Shown one piece after another: positions 13,992-21,457 of a DNA stretch of 29,375 nucleotides (positions within the stretch are counted from its first letter, which is position 1; every line of letters starts with the position of its first letter). This DNA comes from an uncultured Christensenella sp. GTDB lineage: Bacteria > Bacillota > Clostridia > Christensenellales > Borkfalkiaceae. Where the stretch lies: assembly GCA_910578655.1 (NCBI GenBank), contig CAJTQE010000013.1:1-29375 (forward strand), written 5' to 3'. The notes beneath the pieces were generated by a model, which was not told where the DNA came from, searched no databases, and saw only the letters and a list, made by a program, of their open reading frames with translations. A program made the translations under genes and the position numbers.

Positions 13992-14048
13992 CGTTGCCGC
14001 CCTTGCTTTTATCGGTTGCTTTCTGTTTTCTTTTTCGGTTGTGTCGGT

Positions 14049-14110
14049 TTGTGGCGGGTGCTTGTCCGCGCCGCGTAGCGGCGCGCTTGTTTTATCAAGC
14101 ACCCGCCACA
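14049..14110. repeat. 15-bp inverted repeat with inner hairpin
   Basis: TGTGGCGGGTGCTTG at 14049-14063 is perfectly complementary to 14096-14110. Between them CGCGCCGC and GCGGCGCG form a second hairpin. The right part (GCACCCGCCACAGTGCCA) has a close relative at about 12694-12712, so this is a repeated sequence. Nothing in 13833-14124 looks coding. Confidence 0.7.
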
Positions 14111-14124
14111 GTGCCAAAGTCTAT

Positions 14125-14550
14125 TTACCAAGCATTTATCTCGGCTAATTTCCATGCAGCAGGTTGCACTTTGGGAAAGCTAAATAATGTGGCTTCAAAT
14201 ATCCATGTATCGCCTTTTCCTAAATTGTTAATATTGTCAAGCGCTGTTCCCAAATTATTACCAGCAGAATCGTAAACAGAAAACTCAACACTTGCATACG
14301 ATAAATTATGTCCACTGACATTTTTGGCTGTTCCAGTTATTTTAACTGTATATCCTAAATATTCATTGTAGGATGTTGTCATCTTAATATCACTTAATTC
14401 CAATTTTTCATTACTAATAGAACATCCACGCATTGCAAAAAATCCTATTGCAAAAACAGCAATAAATGTGATTACAAATGTGGTAATCCAAACGACTTTC
14501 TTTTGATTTGGTGTTAATTGCTTGTTAGAGTTGGGTGATTGATTTTCCAT
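14125..14550 (-). CDS. Membrane-anchored FxLYD-type protein, 141 aa
   Basis: AGGAG lies 8 bases before the ATG. A polar N-terminal 18 residues (QSPNSNKQLTPNQKK) precede one span at about 19-40. An extracytoplasmic beta domain follows, with the pattern VKITGTAKNVSGHNLSYASV then EFSVYDSAGNNLG, which matches the FxLYD domain. That domain is a beta-sandwich found on surface and accessory proteins of Firmicutes; a ligand is not known. The gene has its own consensus promoter and is divergent from the small Xre gene, which probably controls it. Confidence 0.75.
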   Translation of the reverse strand: MENQSPNSNKQLTPNQKKVVWITTFVITFIAVFAIGFFAMRGCSISNEKLELSDIKMTTSYNEYLGYTVKITGTAKNVSGHNLSYASVEFSVYDSAGNNLGTALDNINNLGKGDTWIFEATLFSFPKVQPAAWKLAEINAW

Positions 14551-14583
14551 TGTTAATAACTCCTAAAAAAGATATGTGTTTAG

Positions 14584-14612
14584 ATTATAGCAAAAATGGG
14601 ATGACGTGTCAA
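14584..14612 (-). promoter_or_regulatory. Consensus promoter of the FxLYD gene
   Basis: On the minus strand TTGACA, 17 bp, TATAAT, a perfect match. The -35 box overlaps the left arm of the operator at 14599-14634. Confidence 0.8.
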
Positions 14613-14634
14613 CCAAAAGAATGATACATCATCC
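14599..14634. promoter_or_regulatory. Inverted-repeat operator between divergent genes
   Basis: GGATGACGTGTCA (14599-14611) and TGATACATCATCC (14622-14634) are complementary at 11 of 13 positions with a 10-base centre. It covers the -35 of the FxLYD promoter and lies upstream of the Xre start, the expected place for an autoregulating repressor. Confidence 0.6.
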
Positions 14635-14690
14635 TATTTTTTCAATACCAATGCGATAAAATATTTACATAGAATCAAAGAGGATAATTT

Positions 14691-14936
14691 ATGAAAAGTA
14701 TCGGTGATGCCGTAGTTTATAGACTATGTAAATATATGAATGAGCAAAACTTAACTCAATACAAATTGGCTCAATTAAGCGGCGTTCCATTCCCGACAAT
14801 AAAAAGTATTATGCAACGGCGAACAAAAGATATTTCGTTAAAAACGATTATAATGCTTGCCGACGGACTCAAAATTAGCCCAAGCGAATTTATAAACGAT
14901 GAAGCATTTAACGCAACAAATCTTGACTTAAATTAG
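14691..14936 (+). CDS. Small Xre-family repressor, 81 aa
   Basis: AGAGG precedes the ATG. Nearly the whole protein is one HTH_3 domain: helix 1 (VVYRLCKYMNEQNL), recognition region (TQYKLAQLSGVPFPTIKSIMQRR) and closing helix (SLKTIIMLADGLKISPSEF). There is no effector domain, so it is probably a constitutive DNA-binding repressor. The operator at 14599-14634 lies between it and the divergent FxLYD gene. The next frame starts 8 bases after its stop. Confidence 0.88.
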   Translation: MKSIGDAVVYRLCKYMNEQNLTQYKLAQLSGVPFPTIKSIMQRRTKDISLKTIIMLADGLKISPSEFINDEAFNATNLDLN

Positions 14937-14944
14937 GTGAAAAA

Positions 14945-15417
14945 ATGACTGAAAAACAAAGCAAAATCGTAGACATTATTGACAGGGCAATTTGCAAATT
15001 TAATCAGAACGAAAACATTTAATAAAGAACAATTTAAGCGAACGTTGTATATGTTCACAATTCGCTCGTTATATAACAATGGAACTTGTAGACACGGAAT
15101 TTGCAGAATATAAAGTGGATGTAGAATATAATCGCGGAATGTATGGAAAAGTTTTTGCGACCAAAGTTATAAATGGACATAACGCAATTGTGGACTTGAT
15201 TGTTCACAAACGTGGCTATGATGATGAATATGGGTTTGATAATCTTATATGTATTGAGATGAAAAAGTCAAGTAAAGAGCGATTTCTTCGGAAAGATAAA
15301 GAAAGATTAGAGTATATGACCCATAGTAATTTTAATTATAGAATTGGGTTAATGATAGTTGCTGAAAAAGGTAAATTAGCAATCAATCAATGTTTTTGTA
15401 ATAATTATGATTTTTGA
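14945..15417 (+). pseudogene. PD-(D/E)xK nuclease-like gene interrupted by a one-base frameshift
   Basis: A frame starting at 14945 (after AGGTGA) encodes MTEKQSKIVDIIDRAICKFN and stops at 15022. The other part continues in a different frame with LIKNNLSERCICSQFARYI and then from Met at 15079 with VDVEYNRG, IVDLIVHKRG and NLICIEMKKSS. Adding one A to the AAAA run near 15014-15017 joins them. The motifs SER.IC, VEYNRG and D...IE.KK match a conserved hypothetical family with a PD-(D/E)xK-like core. If the frameshift is real, only the 112-residue C-terminal part could be made, and no ribosome binding site precedes it. Confidence 0.65.
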
Positions 15418-15428
15418 TGTGAGATAAT

Positions 15429-15461
15429 TATTCGTTTTAGGTTACCACTGCTCCACCATTA
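15429..15461 (+). repeat. 33-bp direct repeat, right copy
   Basis: Exact copy of 13288-13320, eleven bases after the stop of the nuclease-like gene. The two copies bracket 2.1 kb. Confidence 0.85.
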
Positions 15462-15462
15462 G

Positions 15463-15499
15463 ATGACTGATAAGAACAACTATCTTATCAGTCATTTTC
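15463..15499 (+). terminator. Intrinsic terminator at the right repeat
   Basis: A 13-bp perfect stem ATGACTGATAAGA/TCTTATCAGTCAT with a seven-base loop and a T-rich tail, starting two bases after the 33-bp repeat. The rest of 15500-15609 holds only the promoter and leader of the next gene. Confidence 0.85.
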
Positions 15500-15540
15500 T
15501 TTGTGATTTGAAAGAAATCTCCGAGTGCCTTACTGTTTGC

Positions 15541-15569
15541 TTGATTAGATATGTTGTTTTTGATATAAT
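15541..15569 (+). promoter_or_regulatory. Promoter of the EFR1 ferredoxin gene
   Basis: TTGATT, 17 bp, TATAAT, followed by a leader of about 35 nt with GAGG before the ATG. Confidence 0.65.
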
Positions 15570-15609
15570 GATTGTACAACAGACAGTAAGTTAGAGGACA
15601 AAGATTTAT

Positions 15610-16371
15610 ATGATAGGCGTTTATTTTAGTGGGACAGGCAACACGAAATATTGTGTAGAGTATGTCTTAAATAAGCTTGACAGTAGCGGTGCTTCCTACG
15701 CGATTGAGAGCGAGGGAGCAATAGCCGCCGTAAAATCAAGCGACGAAATTATTTTTGCCTATCCCGTATATTATTCTAATTTGCCGAAGATAGTCAGAAA
15801 CTTTATTGTAAACAATGCCGAGTTATGGCGCGGCAAGAAAATATTTGTAATTGCAACTATGGGTTTATTCAGCGGCGACGGCGCAGGTTGTTCGGCACGT
15901 TTATTCAAAAAGTATGGTGCGGAAATTTTAGGTGGCTTACATCTGAAAATGCCTGATTGTATAGGGGACGTTAAATTATTGAAAAAATCACTTAACGAAA
16001 ATCGCAAAACAATATTAAAAACTGAACACAAAATGGACTTGGCTATCAAAAGGATAAATAACGGCATATTTCCGAAAGAAGGATTGAATTTTTTTTACCG
16101 TATTGCAGGGGTGTTCGGTCAGAGATTATATTTTAGCGGAAAAACAAAGCATTATTACACCAAAATTAGAACAGATGAGGGTAAATGCGTAAAATGCGGT
16201 TTGTGTGAATCGTTATGCCCGATGTCGAACATAGTAATATCGGATACGGTAGTTTATCGAGATAAATGTACTATGTGTTATCGTTGTTTTGCAAATTGCC
16301 CGAAGCAAGCGATTACGATTATAGGTAAACACGTGTACGAACAATGTAAGTTTGATAATTACAAGAAATAA
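15610..16371 (+). CDS. EFR1-family flavodoxin/ferredoxin fusion
   Basis: Residues 1-150 form a flavodoxin-like domain with an FMN phosphate loop (FSGTGNTKYC, 7-16) and a FAYPVYYSNLP segment. Two [4Fe-4S] motifs, CVKCGLCESLCP (193-204) and CTMCYRCFANCP (220-231), follow at the C-terminus. The 253-residue length and domain order match EFR1 family ferrodoxins of Clostridia, presumed to move electrons between FMN and iron-sulfur partners. The redox partner is not evident here. It is transcribed alone from its own promoter. Confidence 0.92.
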   Translation: MIGVYFSGTGNTKYCVEYVLNKLDSSGASYAIESEGAIAAVKSSDEIIFAYPVYYSNLPKIVRNFIVNNAELWRGKKIFVIATMGLFSGDGAGCSARLFKKYGAEILGGLHLKMPDCIGDVKLLKKSLNENRKTILKTEHKMDLAIKRINNGIFPKEGLNFFYRIAGVFGQRLYFSGKTKHYYTKIRTDEGKCVKCGLCESLCPMSNIVISDTVVYRDKCTMCYRCFANCPKQAITIIGKHVYEQCKFDNYKK

Positions 16372-16509
16372 TTATTTAACGATAAATTTCAATTTAGCGG
16401 AGAATAACCGATATGCTATTGGAACGGAAGCCGAAGTGATTGTATAAAACATTGTTTGGATATTACAAAGAAAATAAAAATTAAAAAAATGTACAGCCGT
16501 ACTGCTGAT

Positions 16510-16547
16510 GCACGCACGCCTATCGGCGTGCGTGCTTAATTATTTTT
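16510..16547. terminator. Bidirectional terminator between convergent genes
   Basis: Perfect 11-bp stem GCACGCACGCC/GGCGTGCGTGC with loop TATC and a T-rich tail (TTAATTATTTTTT). It separates the EFR1 gene from the leftward hydrolase, whose stop codon lies in the tail. Confidence 0.8.
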
Positions 16548-17334
16548 TACTATGGCATTTTTGCAAAAAATTTTCGAGGAAACTATTAAATGCTTGCGGA
16601 ACGTCCATATTCACGCAATGCCCTGCATTCTTGAAAATTACCTTATCGCAATTTTCGTACTCCGCCCACTCGTTTACAATTTCAATTTCCATAGGTATAT
16701 CGTATTCGCCGCATCCGACCAATAAACCGTATTTACGTTCTTTCTTCGGCGAAACGTTTACAAGTTTATTCAACCCCGACAAGTACTTAAAAGAATGCTT
16801 TTTGAACCGAATGTTCATTTTGTAAAACGCCGTTTGCGCCTCGCTTGTATATGCGGAAATGCTTTTATTTGCCTTTGCAAACCATTTAATCGAAAACAAT
16901 GCTTTTAACATCATTTTCATTTGTGCTTTTGCATTAGCCTTTTGCCTGTCCGCATCGAAATTTTTGACGTCATAGCCGCCGAAACAGGAGAGTGACAGCA
17001 CCTTGTTTTCATATTTATCGGCAAAATCCTGTATAAAAACGCAACCCAGCGAAACGCCCACAAAATGAGCGGCAGGTATATTATGCTTTTGAAAAATACG
17101 GTTTATCCAATCTGAGGTTTTTTCAATGCTATCGCCTTTTCGCGTGCGAATTGAATTTCCGTGCCCCAAAATATCTATTGCAAGCAGGTTATATTTTCCC
17201 GAGAAATAATCGAACTGCTTTTCAAACATTCTGCGGTCAACAAACGCAGCGTGAATAAAAACTATCCACTCTTTATTCCCTGTGTTATCTAAATAATAAG
17301 CGATAGGCGAATTTTCAAGATATAAACTTTCCAT
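16540..17334 (-). CDS. Alpha/beta-hydrolase fold protein
   Basis: The 264-residue single-domain protein has the order of the fold: oxyanion segment (VFIHAAFVDRRMF), GHGNS after the third strand, nucleophile elbow GVSLG (about residues 93-97, Ser the likely nucleophile), Asp in a CGEYDIP loop, and the catalytic His in AGHCVNMD near the C-terminus. All three triad positions are present. The substrate is unknown; relatives are esterases or peptidases. GGGAG precedes the ATG, and the start lies 5 bases after the stop of the PadR gene, so the two form an operon and PadR probably controls it. Confidence 0.9.
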   Translation of the reverse strand: MESLYLENSPIAYYLDNTGNKEWIVFIHAAFVDRRMFEKQFDYFSGKYNLLAIDILGHGNSIRTRKGDSIEKTSDWINRIFQKHNIPAAHFVGVSLGCVFIQDFADKYENKVLSLSCFGGYDVKNFDADRQKANAKAQMKMMLKALFSIKWFAKANKSISAYTSEAQTAFYKMNIRFKKHSFKYLSGLNKLVNVSPKKERKYGLLVGCGEYDIPMEIEIVNEWAEYENCDKVIFKNAGHCVNMDVPQAFNSFLENFLQKCHSKK

Positions 17335-17339
17335 TTGAA

Positions 17340-17870
17340 CTACTCCCCGATATTTTTTAATAAGCGGCTATACCACCCGATATTGAACGCCATTAAATCA
17401 CGGCCGTAAATTGCCGTATGCAGTTGATAGCGGAATATCTCGTTGCCGTACATTTCATTTGACAGCGCTGCACCTTCTTTGCATATTTTTTCCAAGTCTG
17501 AATGCATTTTTTTTAAATGCGCTAAATGCTGTTCGATTAATTTTATGCGCGCCGATTTTTCAGCAAAGCCCATAAAATATATCTTCGACAATTCGGGATT
17601 TTTATTCGCACTGTCGTCGATAGGACTGTTTAACCAGACGCTGAAACAGCTCTTTCCCCTTTCGGTTATACTGTACAATTTTTTCAATTTACCGTCTTCC
17701 GATATTTCACTGACAGAAACGCGCCCGTCTTGCAACAGTTTTTTTATTGCGGCTTGTATGCTGCCCATACTGCAACTGTACATCAGATTCAGCCCTTCGT
17801 TTACGCGCTTTCTGAGTTGATATATTGTTCGGGATTGCAGCTGCAATAAACCTAAAATTATGTATTCCAT
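17340..17870 (-). CDS. PadR-family transcriptional regulator
   Basis: The N-terminus (MEYIILGLLQLQSRTIYQLRKRV) starts the PadR winged helix, continuing with SIQAAIKKLLQDGRV and the beta wing (LKKLYSITERGK). The C-terminal 90 residues are a helical PadR_C-like dimerisation domain. I chose the ATG at 17870 over a GTG at 17918 because a promoter occupies 17878-17906; this gives 176 residues and no 5' leader. PadR proteins repress by binding an inverted repeat over their promoter, and one is present at 17872-17884. The hydrolase follows in the same operon. Confidence 0.88.
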   Translation of the reverse strand: MEYIILGLLQLQSRTIYQLRKRVNEGLNLMYSCSMGSIQAAIKKLLQDGRVSVSEISEDGKLKKLYSITERGKSCFSVWLNSPIDDSANKNPELSKIYFMGFAEKSARIKLIEQHLAHLKKMHSDLEKICKEGAALSNEMYGNEIFRYQLHTAIYGRDLMAFNIGWYSRLLKNIGE

Positions 17871-17871
17871 A

Positions 17872-17906
17872 TTACTAATAGTAACACTATAATACAATTT
17901 TGTCAA
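17872..17906 (-). promoter_or_regulatory. PadR promoter and palindromic operator
   Basis: On the minus strand TTGACA (17906-17901), 17 bp and TACTAT (17883-17878). The perfect palindrome TTACTA-T-TAGTAA at 17872-17884 covers the -10 box and the start site. The -10 ends 7 bases before the ATG. Confidence 0.7.
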
Positions 17907-17934
17907 CTTATATTTCACATTATCGTTCAGTTGT

Positions 17935-17964
17935 AAAAAGGACAGGTCCGAGCCTGTCCTTTTT
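17935..17964. terminator. Bidirectional terminator after the LRR gene
   Basis: A 12-bp stem AAAAAGGACAGG/CCTGTCCTTTTT with a six-base loop, just beyond the stop of the leftward LRR gene. Confidence 0.88.
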
Positions 17965-17975
17965 GATATAATCCG

Positions 17976-20237
17976 TTACAGTTTATCCGTTGCGGTAAAT
18001 ACTGTTTTGGGGTTTAACTTCATAAAATAATTTTTGAACCTTGCCGGCGCGTGAACCGTTTCAAGGTTAACCGAATCGTCAAAGCACCCTTCGGGAGAAC
18101 GCAGACTTTGGGGAAGCGTAAGATTTTTAAGCTTTTTACACCCCTCGAAAGCATCGTGCACAATAATTTCCACACCTTCCGGTATAACAATGCTCTCGAT
18201 ATCGGATTCGGCAAAAGCTTCTCTGGATATTCGCCTGACAAGGCCGCCTGCCGGTATCACCGTCGTGGGACAGCCTGCCCAAAGCTCGTTTTCTTTTAAG
18301 TTAATAAGACAGTTGCCGTCAGATTTATAATGTTCATTTCCAACCGCTACGGTTATTTTTTCAAGCTTTGGTTTACGCCTGAAACCTGCGTTAAAAAACG
18401 ATTTTGCCGTAGACGGCAAATAAATTTCTTTAACATCGTCGCAATTGTAAAACGCCAGATAGCCTATTTCCTCTACCCCTTCGGGGAAGTCGAGAACTTT
18501 TAACTTTTCGCAGTATTCAAAAGCGCAACTATCAATAGTTTTAAGACCCTGCGGCATTTTCAGCCAAGCAAGATTGACGCACTTATAAAAAGCGTATTCG
18601 CCGATAGACTTTAAGCCGGCGCTGAAAACAGCCGCTTCCAAATTTTTACATTCGTTGAACGCGCTATCACCCACTGTTTCCAGCCCTTCGGGAAATGAAA
18701 CGGTTTTTAGCCCTGTACAGGAATCGAACGCTTTATTGCCTATTATTTTGACTCCGTGCGGAATAACGGCACACTCTAATTTTTCGCATTTGTAAAACGC
18801 GCCGTTGCCTATCTTTTCTATTCCGCTTTCGGGTATAACCGAAGAATTGCAGCCGAATACAAGCGTTTTGCTCTTGACGTCCACAACGCAGTTGTTTACG
18901 CTGCGGTATTTTTTGTTGCCCTCATCCACAGTTATCGAACAAAGACTTTCGCAACCCTCGAATGCGCTTGCCGCGATTGCCGTTACGGAAGAAGATATGA
19001 CAACGCTCGTTATTTTCTTTTTGCCCTTGAACGCCTTCGCTTTAATAGCCGTAACGCCGTCGGGTATAACAACGTCGACCGCTTTGCCGCGGTATTTAAG
19101 GACGGTAGAACCGTCCATCTCGAAGTCCGGATTGGAAGTTTTGCGTTCGGGTTTAGCAGCTAAAGTACACCCGGCGAAAGCGTCTTTGCTTATAAAGTCA
19201 GGGTCGGGCGGCAATACGACATCTTTTAGCGAACAACCGTAAAACGCCGCGTCGCCTATGTATTTAACCGAATCGGGAATAACCGCTTCTGTCAGCTTGT
19301 TATCGTGACAGAACGCATATTTATCTATTTTTGTAATGCCTTCGGGCATAACGGCCTTTTTAAGGTTATAGCATGAGCGAAACGTCCCCGACTCTATCAC
19401 TGTAATTCCGCTGCCTATGGTTATGGAAGTTATACCGCTCAATTCAAACGCTCCGCGACCCAATTTGACGGTACAGTCCGCTATTACCATATCGCATTTC
19501 AGACTTTTGCAGTTTTCAAACGCGTTTTTTTCGATACGTTCGACGTGTCCGAGATTTATTTTTTCAAGTTTTTCGCAACCCTCGAACGCACTGACGCCTA
19601 ATTTTTTGACGCTTGGCGGCAAAGTTATTTGTTTTAATGATATGCAATTGAGAAACGCATAAGTTCCTATGCTCTTAATCCCTTCGGGAATGTTAACCTC
19701 TTTTAAGTAATGCTGCCGGCAAAATGCTGCTTCGTTTATCGCCGTAATACTCCCGTCGTCGGGTATAACCGAGTTTTGACAGCCGGCGATAACAGCCCCC
19801 GTTGCCCTTTCAATCAAACAATTCCCCTCTGCGCGAAAAACCGGATTGCGCCCGTCAACGGTAATTTCCTTTAAACCGAAACAGTTGTTAAAGGGCTGAT
19901 ACTTTTTGTCCAACTTTACGAGCGAGGCAGGCAAATGAATTTTTTCAAGCGAGCTGCAATGATTAAACGCCCACGCACCAAGCTCTTCTATACCGTCGGG
20001 AAGAACTACTTCTTTCAAACTATAACAGTGATTAAAAGCTTCCTTCTCAACAGTCTTTAACGTGGAGGGCAGTATCACCGATTCGCAGCCCTCCCCCTCG
20101 AATGCGAGAAACCGTATTCTTTCCACTCCCTCCGGTACGGCGATATTGCGGCTTCCGTTAACGGGAGTCCTGTGCCCCAGTACAACGTTATCCTCTATTA
20201 TACCGTAAAAATCGTATGCGGTGTTTTGCTTTGCCAT
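17976..20237 (-). CDS. BspA-type leucine-rich repeat (LRR_5) protein, 753 aa
   Basis: Almost the whole protein is LRR_5 repeats of about 23 residues with the pattern AF..C..L..V.LP..V..I...AF, spread over roughly three blocks. These blocks are separated by insertions such as VDGRNPVFRAEGNCLIE that recur in each block. AGGAGG precedes the ATG. Unlike secreted BspA proteins it has no signal peptide, no cell-wall anchor and no dockerin, so it is predicted cytoplasmic or exported by an unknown route. LRR_5 domains bind proteins; no partner is evident. It follows the small broken gene at 20249-20433 in one operon. Confidence 0.9.
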   Translation of the reverse strand: MAKQNTAYDFYGIIEDNVVLGHRTPVNGSRNIAVPEGVERIRFLAFEGEGCESVILPSTLKTVEKEAFNHCYSLKEVVLPDGIEELGAWAFNHCSSLEKIHLPASLVKLDKKYQPFNNCFGLKEITVDGRNPVFRAEGNCLIERATGAVIAGCQNSVIPDDGSITAINEAAFCRQHYLKEVNIPEGIKSIGTYAFLNCISLKQITLPPSVKKLGVSAFEGCEKLEKINLGHVERIEKNAFENCKSLKCDMVIADCTVKLGRGAFELSGITSITIGSGITVIESGTFRSCYNLKKAVMPEGITKIDKYAFCHDNKLTEAVIPDSVKYIGDAAFYGCSLKDVVLPPDPDFISKDAFAGCTLAAKPERKTSNPDFEMDGSTVLKYRGKAVDVVIPDGVTAIKAKAFKGKKKITSVVISSSVTAIAASAFEGCESLCSITVDEGNKKYRSVNNCVVDVKSKTLVFGCNSSVIPESGIEKIGNGAFYKCEKLECAVIPHGVKIIGNKAFDSCTGLKTVSFPEGLETVGDSAFNECKNLEAAVFSAGLKSIGEYAFYKCVNLAWLKMPQGLKTIDSCAFEYCEKLKVLDFPEGVEEIGYLAFYNCDDVKEIYLPSTAKSFFNAGFRRKPKLEKITVAVGNEHYKSDGNCLINLKENELWAGCPTTVIPAGGLVRRISREAFAESDIESIVIPEGVEIIVHDAFEGCKKLKNLTLPQSLRSPEGCFDDSVNLETVHAPARFKNYFMKLNPKTVFTATDKL

Positions 20238-20248
20238 ACTTTACCTCC

Positions 20249-20433
20249 TTACCGCGACGGCATTGTAAATTCTTTCAGCGCGTTATTAAGATAATTGTTA
20301 AACGGCGCCATTGCTTTAAATATTTCAACCGATTTGCTCAAAAAGCCTTCGCTGTCGCAAACGTCTTCGTCCGAAACAGGGCACTCTAAATACCACGATT
20401 TATATTTTAAGTATTCGGCTTGCGGATGTTCAT
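20249..20433 (-). pseudogene. Small gene with a frameshift at its start
   Basis: AAGGAG lies 7 bases before an ATG at 20433, but that frame stops after 8 codons. One base too few near the start explains this: in the next frame a natural-looking chain HPQAEYLKYKSWYLECPVSD continues to a stop at 20249-20251, for about 61 residues if repaired. The stop runs directly into the AGGAGG of the LRR gene. No family recognised. Either the start is lost or the sequence lacks a base. Confidence 0.6.
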
Positions 20434-20501
20434 TTCGTTCTCCTTAAATCTTTAATTTATTTTTAGCTTTTAAAGTATAGCTGCGTTTAAATACAGTAAT
20501 A

Positions 20502-20531
20502 ATTATATAATCTTCTTATATACATTGTCAA
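20502..20531 (-). promoter_or_regulatory. Promoter of the small gene and LRR operon
   Basis: On the minus strand TTGACA, an 18-bp spacer and TATAAT, about 70 bases before the ATG at 20433. Confidence 0.65.
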
Positions 20532-20547
20532 GCTGCAAAATTCAAGT

Positions 20548-20802
20548 TTAGGTAACTCGCTTTTCAACAAACCACCTTTTTGAAAACTTTTCGAAATATA
20601 CAAACCTTTCACACCCGTTAACAGCAACCGTATAGCGCACCGTCATAGAACTGCCGACGTGGGCAGGCGGTGCAATGCGTTTATCGAGCACCTTTGTTAT
20701 ATTATATCTTTCGCCGTCAGTCCATTCAAGGCAGACGGGCTTTTCTTTACCGTCCGCCGAAGTAAATATATACATACCGACGTAAACCTTTTCGTATTCC
20801 AT
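20548..20802 (-). CDS. Hypothetical beta-rich protein, 84 aa
   Basis: I start it at the ATG at 20802 (MEYEKVYVGMYIF) because a CATAAT -10 box lies six bases upstream. An upstream GTG at 20841 would start before the promoter. The product alternates hydrophobic and polar residues throughout (KEKPVCLEWTDGERY, MTVRYTVAVNGCERFVYFEK) and ends in a basic KRWFVEKRVT. There is no signal peptide. It looks like a small barrel or sandwich; no family is assigned. Confidence 0.65.
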   Translation of the reverse strand: MEYEKVYVGMYIFTSADGKEKPVCLEWTDGERYNITKVLDKRIAPPAHVGSSMTVRYTVAVNGCERFVYFEKFSKRWFVEKRVT

Positions 20803-20851
20803 ACGGCTATTATGTGCAATTATAATTGTATAAGCACGCACGCGATAATGC

Positions 20852-20880
20852 TTGCAGAATACGATAGAAAGTGTTATAAT
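20852..20880 (+). promoter_or_regulatory. Promoter of the rubrerythrin gene
   Basis: TTGCAG, 17 bp, TATAAT, followed by a 25-base leader containing AAGGAG. Confidence 0.75.
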
Positions 20881-20905
20881 TTAAAAAAAAATTAAGGAGA
20901 TTTTT

Positions 20906-21427
20906 ATGGCTAATAAATACAAGGGTACAAAAACCGAAAAAAACCTTGAAGCCGCTTTTGCCGGCGAATCACAGGCAAGAAATAAATACACTTATTTTGC
21001 TTCCGTAGCAAAAAAAGAAGGCTACGAGCAGATTTCGGCTTTGTTTACAAAAACCGCCGAAAACGAAAAAGAACATGCGAAGATGTGGTTTAAAGAATTG
21101 CAGGGCATAGGCAACACCGCTGAAAACCTTGCAGCTGCCGCAGGCGGCGAAAACTACGAAGACTTTGCAAAGACCGCCGAAGCAGAAGGCTTTAAAGAGC
21201 TTGCCGCAAAGTTCCGTATGGTCGGAGCAATCGAGAAGCACCACGAGGAAAGATACCGCGCGCTTTTAAAGAATGTTGAAACCGCAGAGGTTTTCAAAAA
21301 AAGCGAGGTCAAAGTTTGGGAATGCCGCAACTGCGGACATATAGTCGTCGGCACAGCCGCACCCGAAGTCTGCCCCGTCTGCAACCACCCTCAGGCATAT
21401 TTCGAAGTACACGCAGACAACTATTAA
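20906..21427 (+). CDS. rbr: Rubrerythrin
   Basis: The N-terminal four-helix domain carries the diiron ligands in ESQARNKY (Glu20), ENEKEH (about 53-58), and EAEGFKELA plus EKHHEERY near 91-130. The C-terminal rubredoxin-like domain has CRNC (140-143) and CPVC (156-159) for one iron. At 173 residues it is slightly shorter than the classic 191. Rubrerythrin reduces hydrogen peroxide to water in anaerobes, with electrons from rubredoxin or NADH reductases, and acts in the cytoplasm. AAGGAG precedes the ATG and a terminator follows. Confidence 0.97.
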   Translation: MANKYKGTKTEKNLEAAFAGESQARNKYTYFASVAKKEGYEQISALFTKTAENEKEHAKMWFKELQGIGNTAENLAAAAGGENYEDFAKTAEAEGFKELAAKFRMVGAIEKHHEERYRALLKNVETAEVFKKSEVKVWECRNCGHIVVGTAAPEVCPVCNHPQAYFEVHADNY

Positions 21428-21429
21428 AA

Positions 21430-21457
21430 TAAACCGAACCCGTACGGGTTCGGTTTA
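21430..21457. terminator. Bidirectional terminator between convergent genes
   Basis: A 14-bp perfect inverted repeat (TAAACCGAACCCGT and its complement) between rubrerythrin and the leftward YjbR-like gene. The T-run is short on both strands. Confidence 0.7.

Noticed and set aside
13926..14117. A 63-codon leftward frame and overlapping rightward frames
   Set aside because: They consist of the two large hairpins at 13946-13991 and 14049-14110, have no ribosome binding site, and read as repeats, not protein.
13288..15461. Integron with attC sites
   Set aside because: The 33-bp repeats lack the paired core sites and long imperfect hairpin of attC, and no integron integrase is present.
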